A DNA stretch of 14,387 bases from contig MU646372.1 of the NCBI GenBank assembly GCA_026770585.1, positions 259,598 to 273,984 on the forward strand, in the 5' to 3' direction. Positions 1-6,347 of the stretch are shown in pieces. The notes under the pieces are model-generated. The model was not told where the DNA came from. It worked only from the letters and a program-made list of their open reading frames with translations, and searched no databases. Position 1 is the stretch's first letter; every line of letters starts with the position of its first letter. Both the position numbers and the translations under genes were made by a program. This DNA comes from Baffinella frigidus. Taxonomy: Eukaryota > Cryptophyceae > Cryptomonadales > Baffinellaceae.

Positions 1-40
1 GGCAACCCTCCCTATGTGTGACCCACAGCCACACATGTGC

Positions 41-277
41 CCTCGTGCGACCCTCTCCCTCCACGCACCGATCTTGATGTTGCCCGTGTGCGTTTGGAAA
101 CGCTCAACCCGTCGTGGTGAAGTTCAACAGGTTGGTTTGACCCGTTCTAAGCTGGACTTGGAAGGTTGGACCCGTTCTAAGCTGGACTTGAAACGGTTTC
201 AAGTCCAGCTTCGAACACGCGCCCTCTTGCGGCCCTCCCTCCACGCACCGATCTTGCCTGTGTGCGTTTGAAAAAAG
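41..277. repeat. Pair of direct repeats of about 60 bp
   Basis: The stretch 41-103 reappears at about 220-277 with small changes; both contain CCCTCCACGCACCGATCTTG or a close variant followed by a TGTGCGTTTG motif. The two copies flank the tandem repeat and hairpin at 141-216. No coding signal is convincing in either copy. Confidence 0.75.
141..216. repeat. 30-bp tandem duplication running into a long hairpin
   Basis: CCCGTTCTAAGCTGGACTTG occurs at 141-160 and 171-190 (period 30). The second copy is followed by its own reverse complement. Positions 180-194 and 196-210 pair perfectly around one base, and the stem extends to 174/216 with one mismatch. It looks like a partial inverted duplication of the tandem unit. 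Confidence 0.85.
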
Positions 278-500
278 TTCGAAGGCGTTGGCGCAAAGGA
301 TGATAATGCGAGGAGTTGTCGGACGGACTGGGGTGTGGTAGGGTCGTGTTAGGGGGGAAATGGGATAGCGGTTCGGGGCTCCCGGGTTTCGCCTTTTGGA
401 AGACGGACAGCGTCTCTTGCTGTTTGAAGAGGAACACCAACACCCGACGCCACCCGACGGCTTCCTCCACCTTAACATCACGCTCCCACGATCCCAATTT

Positions 501-559
501 CAGAGTTACGTGGCCAACCAACGACAGTTACTGTGTACTACGCAATTGCCCGCTTTTGA
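501..559 (+). repeat. Fragment of dispersed repeat B
   Basis: CAGAGTTACGTG.CCAA.CAACGA-type sequence here matches 12510-12559 and the reverse complement of 6390-6446. Only the central part of the repeat is present. It carries a degenerate version of the CAACGAAAATTACTACACA core found in many elements of this window. Confidence 0.6.
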
Positions 560-650
560 CCTTGCAAGACGCGCGCTCCCGTGCGGTGTGAAGACCTAGT
601 CCAGGACGAGCCCGCCTCGGGCCGTTAGGTCGACTGTATGCGGGGTGCTT

Positions 651-746
651 TATCCCTTGAGTGGCGAGTAGGCTCCTACGCCCTACCGTAGGGCCCTTGG
701 ACTTGCCTTGGCGGTCAATTTTGACCGCCTCGCCACTTAAGGGATA
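651..746. repeat. Inverted-repeat element with nested hairpin
   Basis: The outer arms 651-668 and 729-746 (TATCCCTTGAGTGGCGAG and its complement) differ at one position. Just inside the right arm is a second hairpin, 710-718 with 721-729 (GGCGGTCAA). The 96-bp unit could be a small MITE or a cruciform-forming sequence. No clear target duplication is visible. Confidence 0.7.
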
Positions 747-775
747 TAGGGTGTCCCATGGGACACCCTATATCC
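742..775. repeat. Perfect 34-bp palindrome
   Basis: Two 17-bp halves (742-758 and 759-775) are exact reverse complements with no spacer, centred on CCCATGGG. It overlaps the right arm of the inverted-repeat element at 651-746 by five bases. Confidence 0.9.
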
Positions 776-1362
776 AGTATGTAGAACACTGCGGAGGCAT
801 ATGCGGTGCTGACGCTGGTTGTTTGGCAACACATTACCAATCTCTCTGACCGTGCGCTACAGGCCCCCTCCTCTTTTTGCTCATCTTCTTGATTACTCTC
901 AAGCCTGGAGATGGTTGATCCAAATGTCTGTGAACCTTGAAAAGGGCCCGTTTCGGTATCATGGGCCCTCTCCACTGAAGCGTGGCACAGCCCCGCCGGC
1001 AGGCTCGTGAACGCCCACGTGACCGGTCACGCGGACGCCGAAGCCAGACGGTCGGTCGTGACTGCCTTGCGTGTTCCTAGTACATTTTGAGAGGTTTCAT
1101 GATACCGGCACGGTTCGTCAAGTCACCATCCCTAACCCTTCTGCGGCTGTATGGATCCAGGCTGAGGCTCGTCTCACAACTCCAACCGGGGAAGTCTGCA
1201 GCTATCAAGGTCCGTTGCACGCCAAATTTGAACCCCCCTTCCACGGACTGTTGCTCGAGTCATGAAACTCGGGGAATTGTCTCCTTTCCTGTTCTGTTTT
1301 CGGTCTTGCAAGGACCTTGGCTTGGAGCGCCTCCCTCTAGATCTGACGAGACACTATCATTC
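776..1362. other. No supported feature; short open frames only
   Basis: I see no repeat family here apart from a small palindrome at 1018-1031 (CGTGACCGGTCACG). Open frames at 819-1010 and 1071-1265 on the plus strand have fairly ordinary amino-acid composition, for example VTIPNPSAAVWIQAEARL in the second. They have no recognisable domain, start context or continuation. They could be exon remnants or chance. Confidence 0.4.
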
Positions 1363-1365
1363 ACC

Positions 1366-1579
1366 ACCACTCGAGGCTAGAAGTGTGACGATTTTAAAAC
1401 AGGGATTCGTTTACAATTGATGATAAAAAAAGAGGCGAGTAGTAATTTTCACACAAATGGGGGCGTTTGGTCACGTATCGGGCGGAATTCCGCCCGATAC
1501 GCGACCACGCCTGCCCGTGACTGGTACTAAATTTTAAACCCCCACATTTAAAATGATCCCCTTTCTAGCCTCGAGTGGT
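1366..1579 (+). mobile_element. MITE, 17-bp TIRs, putative 3-bp ACC target duplication (family P copy 1)
   Basis: Terminal inverted repeats ACCACTCGAGGCTAGAA (1366-1382) and its exact complement (1563-1579) enclose 180 bp. ACC occurs immediately outside both ends (1363-1365 and 1580-1582), which fits a target-site duplication. The interior (1391-1560) is homologous to the reverse complement of 6115-6283. The centre is a perfect 28-bp palindrome at 1474-1501, extending imperfectly to 1468-1507. No protein is encoded, so any transposase would have to come from elsewhere. The call is secure as a repeat; the MITE label is inferred from structure. Confidence 0.8.
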
Positions 1580-1582
1580 ACC

Positions 1583-2147
1583 AGCGAATAATTCTCGAGA
1601 ATCGGATCCTGTCCGTTTGGTGCGTGCGCCCTTCGATTCCACACAGCGGGCTTCAAAGGGATTTTTCAATAACCCCTAAGCGATAGGACTTAGGATCCTA
1701 CGGCAGGCAACCCGTAGGGGCAGAGGAGGGTTCCTATGGATAAGGTAACGGAAAGGTGGCCCGATTTGGGCCGAAAATCCCCTCGTAGCTGTGGGTTTCG
1801 GCTCCCTCTTTCGATTGATTCGTCCGGACGACAAAGCCACCAACGTCGCTCCACACCCCCTACACCCTACACTCAGAACCTCCGGGGAGGCAGGGTGAGC
1901 TTTTGGCAATATGGAGGTTCAGAGCGGAGGTTCAGGGTGTAGGGTTTAGGGAGAGCCTACACCCTAGAGAGAGCGCGCGCGAGAGAGAAACACCTTCAGA
2001 CACCACCAACGTTGAGGTCCGTAACCTCAAAACACACGCTGATAGGAACCGCAGCGGTGAGCACCGAACGTGTACTTCCTTGATACACGTATATACGTAC
2101 GTATACTACAACTCATATACGTATGTTGACACCTACTTGTGCAAGGA
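1583..2147. other. No gene; small palindromes and short telomere-like words
   Basis: The region contains a small hairpin around 1698-1720 (CCTACGG with CCGTAGG). Two opposed telomere-like patches at 1858-1883 and 1925-1950 (CCTACACCCTACACTC and TTCAGGGTGTAGGGTTTAGGG) form an imperfect inverted repeat. There is a GA/GC dinucleotide patch at 1965-1988 and a perfect palindrome TATACGTACGTATA at 2092-2105. Short open frames have no recognisable domain. Confidence 0.5.
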
Positions 2148-2201
2148 GGCGAGCACGACGGCAAACGAGGGACTCTGCAGAGCCTCGACTCTGCAGAGCC
2201 T
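2148..2201 (+). pseudogene. Fragment of repeated coding-like module, copy 1
   Basis: Read from 2148, the frame gives GEHDGKRGTLQSLD. This is identical in protein to the start of the better copy at 2623-2667, while the DNA differs mostly at third codon positions. Immediately after, GACTCTGCAGAGCCT is duplicated (2171-2185 and 2187-2201) and homology to the module ends. The resemblance to NGKRG...GRW.V.L motifs of small SH3/KOW-like domains in algal and protist proteins is only suggestive. I treat it as a broken exon or domain relic. Confidence 0.5.
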
Positions 2202-2613
2202 TTTTTGAAGACATGGATCACGCGATAAATTAACCATGCCAGGGCACGCGAAACATCCACGTTTGACATCTTTCAAGGGAACTGCCTTGAATTCTTAAGC
2301 CAATCGCGCCAGATCTGGCGTGGATAAGGCATCGGTTTCTCTCGATCATTCTGGCGTGGAACGATGCTCTCCCGTGCGATGGAACAGGGGCGCACCCCTC
2401 ACCGGATGTTCGCCCTCACGCCTCCCACACGGTGGACTACGAACCTTTCATCGCAAGTCAACTTACCTGCAGACAATTAAGGTGATGGATGTTTCTAATG
2501 CTGATTGCTCACGTAACACCCCGGAATCCGGGGTCAACGAAACCCTCGTAGCCCACTGAGTGGTTGCCACCCTGAGCCTGAGCGTTCCGCGGTGGTGATT
2601 TATGTGAGCATTT
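2202..2613. other. No supported feature between module copies
   Basis: This interval separates the first and second copies of the coding-like module. It has a small palindrome at about 2307-2320 (CGCCAGATCTGGCG) and a short hairpin near 2520-2533 (CCCCGGAATCCGGGG). Open frames are short and unrecognised. Confidence 0.4.
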
Positions 2614-3006
2614 ATGCAGGGCGGCGAGCATGACGGGAAGCGGGGGACTCTGCAGAGCCTTGATGGCTCGACGGGCAAGTGGCGCATCCGCCTCGACGCA
2701 GATGCCTCCGAGGTCATTCATGCATCCACGCTCGAGGCCCTTTCGGGTGGAGGTGTTGCAGGGCCGTACCGTGGTCGGATAGCGAGGGGGCAAACGGGTC
2801 GGGTACGAATGCAACAGTTGGTACCCGTCTCGTCCAATTTGCGGGCGCCAAACTGCCCATCGCCGATGGGCAGTTTGGCAGACAATTACCCATTTGACGA
2901 ACAATTACCAAACGGATCGACGGGCAAGTGGCGGATCCGCCTCGACTCAGATGCCTCCGAGGTCATTTCATCCCGGAAGATAACTGAATCAGTTCCTTTT
3001 CAATAG
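2614..3006 (+). pseudogene. Decayed coding-like repeat, module copies 2 and 3, terminated inside a MITE
   Basis: A 130-codon frame opens with ATG at 2614. Residues 4-17 read GEHDGKRGTLQSLD and residues 18-30 GSTGKWRIRLDAD, followed by ASEVIHASTLEALSGGGVAGP. From residue 101 the same phrase returns in the same frame (GSTGKWRIRLDSDASEVI, 2914-2967). The frame then enters the inserted MITE at 2968-3111 and stops at 3004-3006. Beyond the MITE, 3115-3163 resumes the module (DSSTFEEVSGGGVAGP), so the original repeat was at least two modules long. Between the copies, 2847-2879 is a near-perfect palindrome that also looks inserted. The module recalls the NGKRG and GKW.IRL pattern of small SH3-like/KOW-like repeats; I cannot confirm the family. 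Expression is doubtful, and the ATG lies at the edge of the homology, so a spliced exon is also possible. Confidence 0.45.
2847..2879. repeat. 33-bp palindrome with 1-bp centre
   Basis: GCCAAACTGCCCATCG at 2847-2862 pairs exactly with 2864-2879 around C2863. It lies between the two in-frame copies of the coding-like module. Confidence 0.9.
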
Positions 3007-3111
3007 GAGGGCGAATAGGAGAAATTAGTTGAGGGATAGTAGATTCAATTAAGCTCCTAATTAAATGGAAACGCCAAGTAGGGAACTGATTCAGTTATCT
3101 TTCGAGATGAG
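2968..3111. mobile_element. 144-bp MITE interrupting the third coding-like module
   Basis: 29-bp terminal inverted repeats at 2968-2996 and 3082-3110 (begin TCATC, contain AAGATAACTGAATCAGTTCC) match at 27 of 29 positions. ATT lies on both sides (2965-2967 and 3112-3114), giving a 2-3 bp target duplication. Removing the element plus one ATT rejoins GAGGTCATT to GATTCATCTACG. That restores the frame and matches the intact copy at 2709-2740 (GAGGTCATT CATGCATCCACG). No protein is encoded. Total added length is 147 bp, a multiple of three, but the element carries in-frame stops. Confidence 0.9.
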
Positions 3112-3170
3112 ATTGATTCATCTACGTTCGAGGAGGTGTCGGGTGGGGGTGTTGCAGGGCCGGATTTCAT

Positions 3171-3216
3171 ACGCAAACACTTATACTTTATACACGCAAA
3201 CACCTATACTTTATAA
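3171..3216. repeat. 23-bp tandem duplication
   Basis: ACGCAAACACTTATACTTTA begins at 3171 and repeats from 3194 with one change within the first 20 bases (C for T at 3204). The second copy forms the left end of the hairpin element at 3198-3311. Confidence 0.85.
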
Positions 3217-3311
3217 ATGAAGTTTACTACACAAAACGACCTTTAATAGTAATATTGAAGCGAACGTGTAGTAATTTTGATTGAAAATCAGTTCATAAAT
3301 TATAAGTGTTT
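3198..3311. mobile_element. Hairpin element (MITE) with shared core module
   Basis: Imperfect terminal repeats start AAACACCTATA on the left and AAACACTTATA on the complement of the right. The inner arms carry TTTACTACACAA (from 3223) and GTGTAGTAATTTTGATT (3267-3283). The loop TTTAATAGTAATATTGAAG resembles the loops of the elements at 5431, 6482 and 11773. The outer arms are unrelated to theirs. No target duplication could be fixed. Confidence 0.7.
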
Positions 3312-3680
3312 CCATATGAGATTCGAATGCTGCCTCAGTGAAACGACTTGCGCCGACTGAAGGTACCGCACAGCGGTGCACGCGTGTTGCAAGTAGGGAA
3401 CGGCGGCGGACGCGTGTTGCTGTCAAAGTGCTGCTTTTCCAACACGGAACATGCCGTGCGCGGTAACATGTGTGTCATTTCTGATAGGGAGCGGGTGCGC
3501 GGTGGCGCGTTGCTGGCCAGCAATACAATCCGAGCGAATTCAGATTTGTTTCCCCGATTCGCGCGAATTCAATTCGAGCGGATTCAGAAGTGTGGTGGCG
3601 CGCGTTTTGGTGTGCAGGTGTCAAGCGAATTCACAAGTTTTCCCCAGCGAATTCAGAAGTTTTCTTGCGAGAGCGAGAGC
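3312..3680. other. No gene; short motif repeats
   Basis: ACGCGTGTTGC occurs twice near 3380 and 3410. A GCGAATTCA-type word recurs five times between about 3533 and 3660, twice followed by AGAAGTTTTC or CAAGTTTTCC. It may be a degenerate short tandem repeat. Open frames across it are unrecognised. Confidence 0.5.
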
Positions 3681-3721
3681 AGGTGTCTGTCGCCGCGGGG
3701 CTGCTCCGCTCTGGGATTCCC
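3681..3721 (+). repeat. GC-rich dispersed repeat, copy 1 (partial)
   Basis: AGGTGTCTGTCGCCGCG followed by CTGCTCCGCTCTGGGATTCCC recurs at 3926-3966 and 4170-4214. This copy lacks the downstream GCCTGCGGACATTGCGGCC part present in the other two. Confidence 0.85.
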
Positions 3722-3737
3722 AGTTTTATGATGTGCC

Positions 3738-3790
3738 CAGGTTGACACAGGTAGAGCGTTTGCGGTAATTGTTGTCCGTTTTGGACGTAC
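3738..3790 (+). repeat. Dispersed repeat shared with 7052-7105
   Basis: GCCCAGGTTGACACAGGTAG and the following 30 bp (GAGCGTTTGCGG, TTGTCCG) match 7052-7105 with scattered differences. At 7072 the matching sequence forms the left arm of a long hairpin; no hairpin is present here. Confidence 0.65.
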
Positions 3791-3848
3791 GGTTTCCCGG
3801 TTTTCCGGTTTTGAAAAGGGACTTATAGGACGTGACAAGGATTTTCAA

Positions 3849-3920
3849 CGGTACCAAGAGGTGCATGTTCGGTTTTAAACGGTACCAAGAGGTGCATGTT
3901 CGGTTTTAAACGGTACCAAG
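3849..3920 (+). repeat. 31-bp tandem repeat, 2.3 copies
   Basis: CGGTACCAAGAGGTGCATGT starts at 3849 and 3880, and a third partial copy starts at 3911 (CGGTACCAAG). The partial copy runs directly into the GC-rich repeat at 3909-3998. Confidence 0.92.
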
Positions 3921-3998
3921 ACACCAGGTGTCTGTCGCCGCGGAGATGCTCCGGTCGGGGACTCCCGCCTGCGGACATTGCGGCCTCGAAAAGGTTAC
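3909..3998 (+). repeat. GC-rich dispersed repeat, copy 2
   Basis: About 90 bp from AACGGTACCAAGACACCAGG through GCCTGCGGACATTGCGGCC to AAAAGGTTACC recurs at 4153-4248. AGACACC-A-GGTGTCT forms a small hairpin inside. It ends near the point where a CCACGC-family MITE begins in the other copy. Confidence 0.9.
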
Positions 3999-4066
3999 CG
4001 TGCAAATTCTTGTGGGTGTGGCCTATATATGATAGATGGACGGCTTATTTGGACGTGACGGTAGTA

Positions 4067-4107
4067 ACTTTTTGTACCGGCTTGTACCTTTTTGTACCGC
4101 CTTGTTA
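4067..4107 (+). repeat. 20-bp tandem duplication
   Basis: CTTTTTGTACCGGCTTGT is followed by CTTTTTGTACCGCCTTGT, period 20. Between the two GC-rich repeats the word GGACGTGAC also occurs repeatedly (about 3829, 4050 and 4131). Confidence 0.8.
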
Positions 4108-4152
4108 CAGCCCGGTGATACTTTCGGGACGTGACAGCAGTACAAGGACACA

Positions 4153-4248
4153 AACGGTACCAAGACACCAGGTGTCTGTCGCCGCGTCTGTCGCTGCTCC
4201 GCTCTGGGATTCCCGCCTGCGGACATTGCGGCCTCGAAAAGGTTACCA
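4153..4248 (+). repeat. GC-rich dispersed repeat, copy 3
   Basis: This is the direct repeat of 3909-3998, slightly longer through a duplicated GTCTGTCGC at about 4175-4193. Its end merges into the CCACGCAAGAGTG terminus of the MITE at 4246-4420. Confidence 0.9.
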
Positions 4249-4420
4249 CGCAAGAGTGGAGGGCAGAGGTGTCGTGTAGTAAAAATAGCCAAATCTGGCT
4301 ATTTTGAAAAAGTTCATAAGTCAACATTCTCCACCGACAAAAATCGAAATTTCGGAAAGTTGATGCAAATTCCGTGTGAACTGGCTTGTTTTCTCAGGTC
4401 AGTCTTACACTCTTGCGTGG
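4246..4420 (+). mobile_element. CCACGC-family MITE, complete copy A
   Basis: The 175-bp element begins CCACGCAAGAGTG and ends with CACTCTTGCGTGG. TA lies on both sides (4244-4245 and 4421-4422), which would suit a TA-targeting Tc1/mariner-type element. An internal stem TAGCCA/TGGCTA (4286-4291, 4296-4301) and the block AAATTTCGGAAAGTTG are shared with the copies at 9954 and 13302. No protein is encoded. Confidence 0.88.
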
Positions 4421-4443
4421 TAGATATATGTGATATATGTCAA

Positions 4444-4480
4444 ACAAATTTCCTATGCCAGACTGGCATAGGAAATTTGT
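4444..4480. repeat. Perfect 37-bp palindrome with 1-bp centre
   Basis: ACAAATTTCCTATGCCAG (4444-4461) pairs exactly with 4463-4480 around A4462. It lies just right of MITE copy A. Confidence 0.92.
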
Positions 4481-4582
4481 AGTACTTCTTATCATGTGTA
4501 CATACGACTGATATGGTTTATCTATATTACATGTTGCGAATATTATATTTAATTTAAACAAACTCAAAGTGGTGTACATATT

Positions 4583-4682
4583 GTTGAGGGTTTAGGTTTT
4601 AGGGTTTAGAGGTTAAGGGTTAGAGTTTATGGTTGAGAGATGAGGGTTTACGGTGCAGGGATTGGGGTTTAGAGCTTAGGTC

Positions 4683-4752
<70 letters not shown>

Positions 4753-4840
4753 TAGGTTTAGGGAGTATGTTTCGGGGTTTAGGGTTCAGGATTGAGGGTT
4801 GAGGGTTGAGGGTTTCGGGTTTTAGGGTTTAGGGTTCAGT
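4583..4840 (+). repeat. Degenerate telomere-like array, G-rich on plus strand
   Basis: TTTAGGG-related heptamers fill the region. The most regular part is about nine tandem GGGTTGA units (4683-4748). The array is internal and flanked by unrelated sequence, so it is interstitial. Its strand orientation is opposite to the arrays at 8112 and 10354. Confidence 0.92.
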
Positions 4841-5032
4841 CTCAAAACCCTCGCTGGACAAGGGTCCGGTTCGTTTTGATTTCGACGCGTTGCCTACGTG
4901 CCAAACGTGTCCTTGCACCTCCACCGCCAACGGGTTCATACAGGTTTAGAGCGAGAACTTGGATTCAGCCGCCGCTGGGGCTACACCCTGGCTGGCGGCT
5001 TGCACCCCACCCGCTCCTCCGACAAGATCAGC
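4841..5032. other. No supported feature
   Basis: Unique-looking sequence between the telomere-like array and the 106-bp repeat. A 66-codon plus-strand frame at 4876-5076 has no recognisable domain. Confidence 0.35.
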
Positions 5033-5138
5033 ATTGTTTGGCAGAGGGGCTGGGGATACAACCTCGTGTAGGATGACCGGAGCGACTTTACACGGGGGGT
5101 TACCCTGTGTAGGATGGCCGGAGTGACTTTACACGGGG
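5033..5138 (+). repeat. 106-bp dispersed repeat with internal tandem unit, copy 1
   Basis: It matches 6669-6774 over its full length with scattered substitutions. Internally, GTGTAGGATGACCGGAGCGA and the following CTTTACACGGGG are tandemly duplicated (about 5066-5097 and 5107-5138). TGGGGATAC (5051-5059) and GTATCCCCA (5141-5149) form a 9-bp inverted repeat around this copy only. Confidence 0.9.
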
Positions 5139-5183
5139 CGGTATCCCCAAAAATTGCGCCTGGCGTGCATCTCAAGGCCTGAC

Positions 5184-5310
5184 CACTCAGCAGCGACCGA
5201 AGACCTTTACCACTCAGCAGCGACCGAAGACCTCAGTTCAAGCATCTCCCCACAATTTTTCAACATAGAAACTCGGGACAGTCTCTTTCACTCAGCAGCG
5301 ACCGAAGACC
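5184..5310 (+). repeat. 22-bp repeat, three copies
   Basis: CACTCAGCAGCGACCGAAGA plus CC occurs exactly at 5184-5205, 5211-5232 and 5289-5310. Spacing is irregular (5 and 56 bp), so it is neither a simple tandem array nor a CRISPR array. The role is unknown. Confidence 0.92.
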
Positions 5311-5430
5311 TTTCCACCTTGAAATCAAGGTGAAAGTCCGGTGATGTTCCAGGGCAATGGATACGATTCTAGTACAAAACGTTACGATGGACTGTACTGC
5401 ATGAGTGAGGCCCCCGGCGGCTGCTAAGTT

Positions 5431-5569
5431 CATCTCCACAAATGTATTAATAAATTGCTTGTGGCGTAACGAAATTTACTACACAACTGCTCTACTATTA
5501 CTTGTATGGCCCATTCGTGTAGTAAATTTCGTTGCCCAAAAGCAATTAATTAATACTGGTATGGAGATG
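5431..5569. mobile_element. ATCTCC-ended MITE, copy 1
   Basis: The arms begin CATCTCCACAAATGTATTAA and end with the near complement (TTAATACTGGTATGGAGATG). Together with the inner arms AACGAAATTTACTACACA (5468-5485) and GTGTAGTAAATTTCGTTG (5517-5534), they fold nearly the whole 139 bp into one hairpin. It is clearly homologous to 11773-11915. The host flank GCTGCTAAGTT...GAAAGTGG reappears around 9591-9743 with a different element inside. Confidence 0.88.
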
Positions 5570-5680
5570 AAAGTGGGCTGGCGGCTCCCGAGGTCGCTGT
5601 GGAAAGTGGGCAAACGCCCTAAACCCCAATCTCTTAACCCCGAACCTCTGACGCGGATCAGGAGGGGATGCTCCGCTGTG

Positions 5681-5715
5681 CAGGATGCCTTCGAGTCGTC
5701 TACTGCGGTCCCTCC
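5681..5715 (+). repeat. GC-rich dispersed segment, copy 1 of 3
   Basis: CAGGATGCCTTCGAGTCGTC plus TACTGCGGTCCCTCC recurs at 6062-6096 and, less completely, at 6633-6665. All three lie next to hairpin elements, which suggests a common local host sequence repeatedly duplicated and interrupted. Confidence 0.8.
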
Positions 5716-5733
5716 TCCCGCTCTGATACCCTA

Positions 5734-5937
5734 GAGCCAATCTGGTAGGACTTGGCCAAAGCGAAGTTCGAACTAGCGAGATTGCGAACTTCTAGATGGA
5801 CCGTAATTATTAGTAAACACCATGATTGTACTGCAAAATTTGAATTTAAAACACTACATGTCTAAACGGGTCCATCTAAAAGTTCGCAATCTCGCAACTT
5901 CGAACTTCGCTTTGGCCAAGTCCTACCAGATTGGCTC
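5734..5937. mobile_element. 204-bp MITE with about 67-bp TIRs and TA target duplication
   Basis: The arms begin GAGCCAATCTGGTAGGACTT and remain almost identical for about 67 bp (5734-5800 and 5871-5937). TA lies at both ends (5732-5733 and 5938-5939). An uninterrupted relative of the flank occurs at 6833-6848: GATACCCTACCTCTG there, against GATACCCTA[element]TACCTCTG here. A TA duplication fits the Tc1/mariner group in general; no transposase is present. Confidence 0.93.
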
Positions 5938-5950
5938 TACCTCTGCCTGC

Positions 5951-6055
5951 GAAAATCTCGGTGTGCCATGAAAGCTTGTTCGTGACGAAAATCTCGGTTT
6001 GTCGTGAAAGCTTCTTGGCCACCAACATGCTTTCATGGCAAGCCGAGATTTGCGT
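5951..6055. repeat. ATCTCGG...CATGAAAGC hairpin cluster, copy 1
   Basis: The unit ATCTCGGTGTGCCATGAAAGC occurs twice forward (about 5955 and 5991) and once inverted (GCTTTCATGGCAAGCCGAGA, about 6029-6048). The arrangement recurs at 6856-6948. The three versions may form alternative stems. Confidence 0.8.
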
Positions 6056-6061
6056 ACTGTT

Positions 6062-6096
6062 CAGGATGCCTTCGCGTCGTCTACTGCGGTCCCTCC
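6062..6096 (+). repeat. GC-rich dispersed segment, copy 2 of 3
   Basis: CAGGATGCCTTCGCGTCGTC plus TACTGCGGTCCCTCC, matching 5681-5715. It abuts the end of the family P element at 6097. Confidence 0.82.
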
Positions 6097-6283
6097 CCAC
6101 ACGAGGCTGGAAGAGGGAGTATTTTAAATGTGCGGTTGTTCAAATTCGTACCAGTCACGGGCGGGTTTGGTCACGTACCTTTGGGATATCTTGCAGCTAC
6201 GTGACCAAACGCCCCTATTTGTGTGAAAATTACTGCACACCTCTTTTGTCTCTTCACTTGTAAAAGAAACCCTGTTTTAGAAT
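6097..6283 (-). mobile_element. Family P MITE, copy 2, one end lost
   Basis: Read on the minus strand, this matches 1391-1579, including TAAAACAGGG at one end and a TAGCCTCGAGTGG-like terminus (6097-6112) at the other. The second 17-bp TIR seen at 1366-1382 is missing beyond 6283. The central arms GTTTGGTCACGTA/TACGTGACCAAAC are kept, but the 20-bp loop between them is unrelated to that of copy 1. Confidence 0.8.
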
Positions 6284-6347
6284 AGTAAAATAGGATATCC
6301 CGCAGCTCGTCTACTGCCTTTTCTGTGTTTTGAGGACATGCAGCAGC

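Noticed and set aside
104-521. Overlapping minus-strand frames of 114-125 codons as genes
   Set aside because: They run through direct repeats and a hairpin, overlap each other in different frames, and show no domain.
3849-3920. CRISPR-like or iteron array
   Set aside because: The 31-bp units are directly tandem with no spacers; an ordinary tandem repeat.
5184-5310. CRISPR-like array
   Set aside because: Only three repeats with spacers of 5 and 56 bp, in a eukaryotic-looking context without cas genes.
5760-5780. tRNA B-box-like GTTCGAA
   Set aside because: It lies in a MITE arm, and no cloverleaf can be drawn around it.
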